Assembly (NCBI RefSeq): GCF_030848805.1 | Contig: NC_092361.1 | Location: 22,217,406-22,281,405 of the forward strand | Reading direction: 5' to 3' | From: Temnothorax longispinosus | Lineage: Eukaryota; Arthropoda; Insecta; Hymenoptera; Formicidae | DNA length: 64,000 nt | Shown: piece by piece, positions 61,189-64,000 of the stretch | How the letters are laid out: the number at the start of each line of letters is the position of its first letter | Position numbering within the stretch: position 1 is the stretch's first letter | The notes under the pieces: model-generated | Database searches by the model: none | What the model was told of the DNA's origin: nothing | Seen by the model: only the letters and a program-made list of their open reading frames with translations | Program-made: the position numbers and the translations under genes

Positions 61189-64000
61189 CCCGTGGTCTCG
61201 GAAGCGAGCGAAAGAGGGAGAAAGATGGGGAATCCTGCTCGAGATGAGACGAGAATGACCGGGGGCAGCGCACGCGAGTCCGTAATGATACGCCGAAAGG
61301 AGGGATAGAGCTCGCGACCAGCTCGATGGAAAAAGAGAGTGGACACTCTCTGGCGCGAGCGAGCGGAATTTCGCGTGCAGAATTACGTACTCGCCAGTGT
61401 TGAACCGATCAGATCGGGGAATCGCCCCGAAAAAACAAGCCCAAAGTTCTCAAAAGCTATTTACAGAAATAAAAAAATAATATGAAGTAAAAATTAAAAC
61501 TATATACGGATAAAAATATATAGATAACTATAGATTTTATTAAGTTTTTGAAATATTAATACGCTTGTTATTCAATATTAATGTCATTTGTAGAAGATTC
61601 TACAAAAATTTTGTGGGCTCCAAAGAAAATCAATTCGACCCTGCGTCTCGCGTCACTGATCGCCAACGTGATGGGGGAAAAAAACGTTTTCAATTTACGG
61701 CTGTGGTAAATTAGAAGTATTCTGGCCGCTCTCAAAGAAGCACTCTACGGCTTCACTATTCGGCATTGTATCCTCTCGTCCATAATAGTAACAATTCTCG
61801 CTAAAGTAGATTGTGGCCGTTAATGGAAGCGGGATTGATCGCTGAAGCGTAGATTATTTTGTCGATCCAAAAGACGAAGCTCGACGGAGTCGACGTCTTC
61901 GCGAATTCAATGGATTCACTGTTGTAAAATCAATCAATTGTCTCCAGAAAGCCGCAAAATCTTCGTCGAAAGCCACGCGATTCGAAAAAGGGCGTCTTTG
62001 ATCTCTTTAAGGGAACGAGTTGGGGGATATATCGTTGTAACAGGATCGCGGCAATCAATTTAGCTTCAACGTCTTCGATCGCGCGCCCTGATCGATCATT
62101 CACTCGTGTGAAAGCTTTTCGGACGCGACGGGGAAATCGCCCGCCGGCAAAATTCATTTCATCCTTTCGCTCGACTTTCTGCAGCCATATGAGGATGCAC
62201 TCGTCACGTCGATTTCGATGCGGTTAATGTGTATCAGTCAGTCAGACATGAATGGCGTTGCACTCGCTCACTTATTAGATCGCGTCGCATGTAGGTGCTA
62301 TCGTTTATTACGCTGCACAACGTATTATTCAAAATATGAAAGAATAAAATCTATAAGGAGACTGGTAGGACCGATAGAACTTGAAGCAATGCGTTTCGTT
62401 GAAAAATTGTGTGCGTTAAATACGATGGTTACCATGAATGATCATTTACGATTTTCTGGAATAACGGCTCGAGAAAATTTTCAGGTATTCGTCGATGATC
62501 ACGCGAGAAAGGGGCACCGTTGGGATGGGTGCATATGCAGTCGCACATTGTATCGCGCCGGAATTACGTACACGGCGTACAAATTGTCGACGGATAAACG
62601 AAGATAATTTGACTCTCTCAGGGAAGTCGTCAATTATCATAATTCCGCGAATGCTACAATTTCCAAATGCAAGTTGCAAACGGCAACGTTTCAGCGGGAT
62701 CCGAAGCGGGAATGCGTATGTACGTGACCTGTTCTTTCTCGGTCGGAACGCTGCGCGCCGCTGTGCGTCAAAAGGGCGGGGAGGAGATGTAACGAAGGGT
62801 AACACGTGATAAGGGGGAGAGGCGCGTACATACGTGTTCTCCATTTGTTACAGATTCCGCTCTCTCAACAAGCAGAAAATGCGCTGCGAACGTAATTACG
62901 CGTCGTCGGCAGGCAACGTTCGATGGGTTAATGCGGCCGCGCGATATTAAAGTATTTATCGCGTGCAAGAGGTAGAGACAAGATGTAATTTCACGTCGGA
63001 CGCCATGCGCGTAACGCCTCGCGTCAGGCAGTCCTGTTTTTGCAGATCTTAAATTCCACGTTGTTGTGTTTTCGGCCGAGCGCCGCCTTTATCACAAATT
63101 GGATTCCGCGTGAAGAGTCGGAGAGAGCAGAGAGAGAGAGAGAGAGAAAGCGAGAAAGAGCGAATCTTCGCTAGGCGAAGAAGAGGTATATAGCAATTTA
63201 TTTGACCGTTCAGGTAGCAATTTATACCTACCTGTATCTCTTCCCTCGCGACAACGGACGACAAGTAAAACATTTGTGTTGAAAATTTCGCGAGCAGGAC
63301 GAAGTTGGGTAGCAGTAAAAGTTATCGTAATTCATGTAATGCGCCGGATAACTGTGGAAGGTACGAAGGAAGCACGCGGGCGCGAGAGATGATGCAGCTT
63401 CGGTAAATTATCGGGAGATAAACGTGGCCGGTAATTTAGCGCGACTTTGCCAATTACCGCGCTTCTAAGAATGCCGCAATTTTGATACGCGTGCGTGCGG
63501 TTGCGGTCGCGTTCTTAATGGACCAACGTGTCCACAACCAGTTTCGTGAATGAAACAGTATTGCGGGATGGACGAAAAGAAAGAAAAAAACGAGCAACAT
63601 GAGCGAAGATATCGGCAGAGACAAAGAGATAACTGACGGTCTCTCAGCCGATTTCCGATACTGTGTTTTTTAGCGATCGAGAGAATTGTATGTACGAGTG
63701 TAACGCAATTGCGTGCTACGGAAAATGTAATTGTACTGGTGCAAGATTCCTGGGTAAGCAAAATACAACACTGACGCACTTAACATACATGACTTTGAAA
63801 CATATCGTTATTTTCCATTCAATAGATCGAATATGAAACATTAGCACCGGTTTGCGCCGGTCATGACTGTCATTTTAAAACTTTAAGAAAATTTATGCAA
63901 AATTATTCGTCGTATTTGCGTCATGACTGAATACAATTGAAATACAATAAAGTCGTTGAATTTAAATAATGTATAATTGTAAACAGAGACCTAATGCTAA

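Overview
The window looks like insect nuclear DNA, probably Hymenoptera and perhaps an ant. That is an inference from four CYP4-type P450 genes in tandem, GT-AG introns, an achaete-scute type bHLH gene, an AT-rich left half with short transposons, and CpG-rich noncoding DNA on the right. No prokaryotic features were seen. Exon boundaries were derived by hand from splice signals, reading phase and family motifs, and they agree across the four P450 copies.

Layout. At 8-1944 (+) are the last six exons of an SLC16-like monocarboxylate transporter. At about 2.3-26.6 kb is a four-unit tandem array. Each unit holds one intact eight-exon CYP4 gene on the minus strand (2720-6129, 8274-11729, 13938-16953, 20344-23550; predicted 560, 559, 550 and 552 aa). 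Intron 5 of the first gene holds an intact two-exon cytochrome c gene on the opposite strand (3728-4270). In unit 2 its copy is a frameshifted pseudogene, in unit 4 only a damaged second exon remains, and in unit 3 it is essentially gone. Several mobile elements can be dated by comparing units: TTAA-flanked MITEs in leader, 3' region and intron; a long inverted-repeat element whose copies end at the unit junctions; a retroposed segment with a 14-bp target duplication; and a near-perfect palindrome built from two head-to-head tRNA-like SINE copies.

At 27-34.6 kb I find no convincing gene. At 34670-35917 (-) is a two-exon achaete-scute family proneural gene. The remaining 28 kb has no supportable protein gene. 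It alternates AT-rich DNA with GC/CpG-rich islands, microsatellites, a 60-bp-arm hairpin at 43.2 kb, a 233-bp tandem duplication at 49 kb, and a module cluster at 52.2-56.1 kb that contains repeated exon-like blocks with splice donors.

Together: a rapidly evolving detoxification or chemical-metabolism P450 cluster with a nested respiratory-protein gene in decay, beside a developmental regulator with a large possible regulatory domain.
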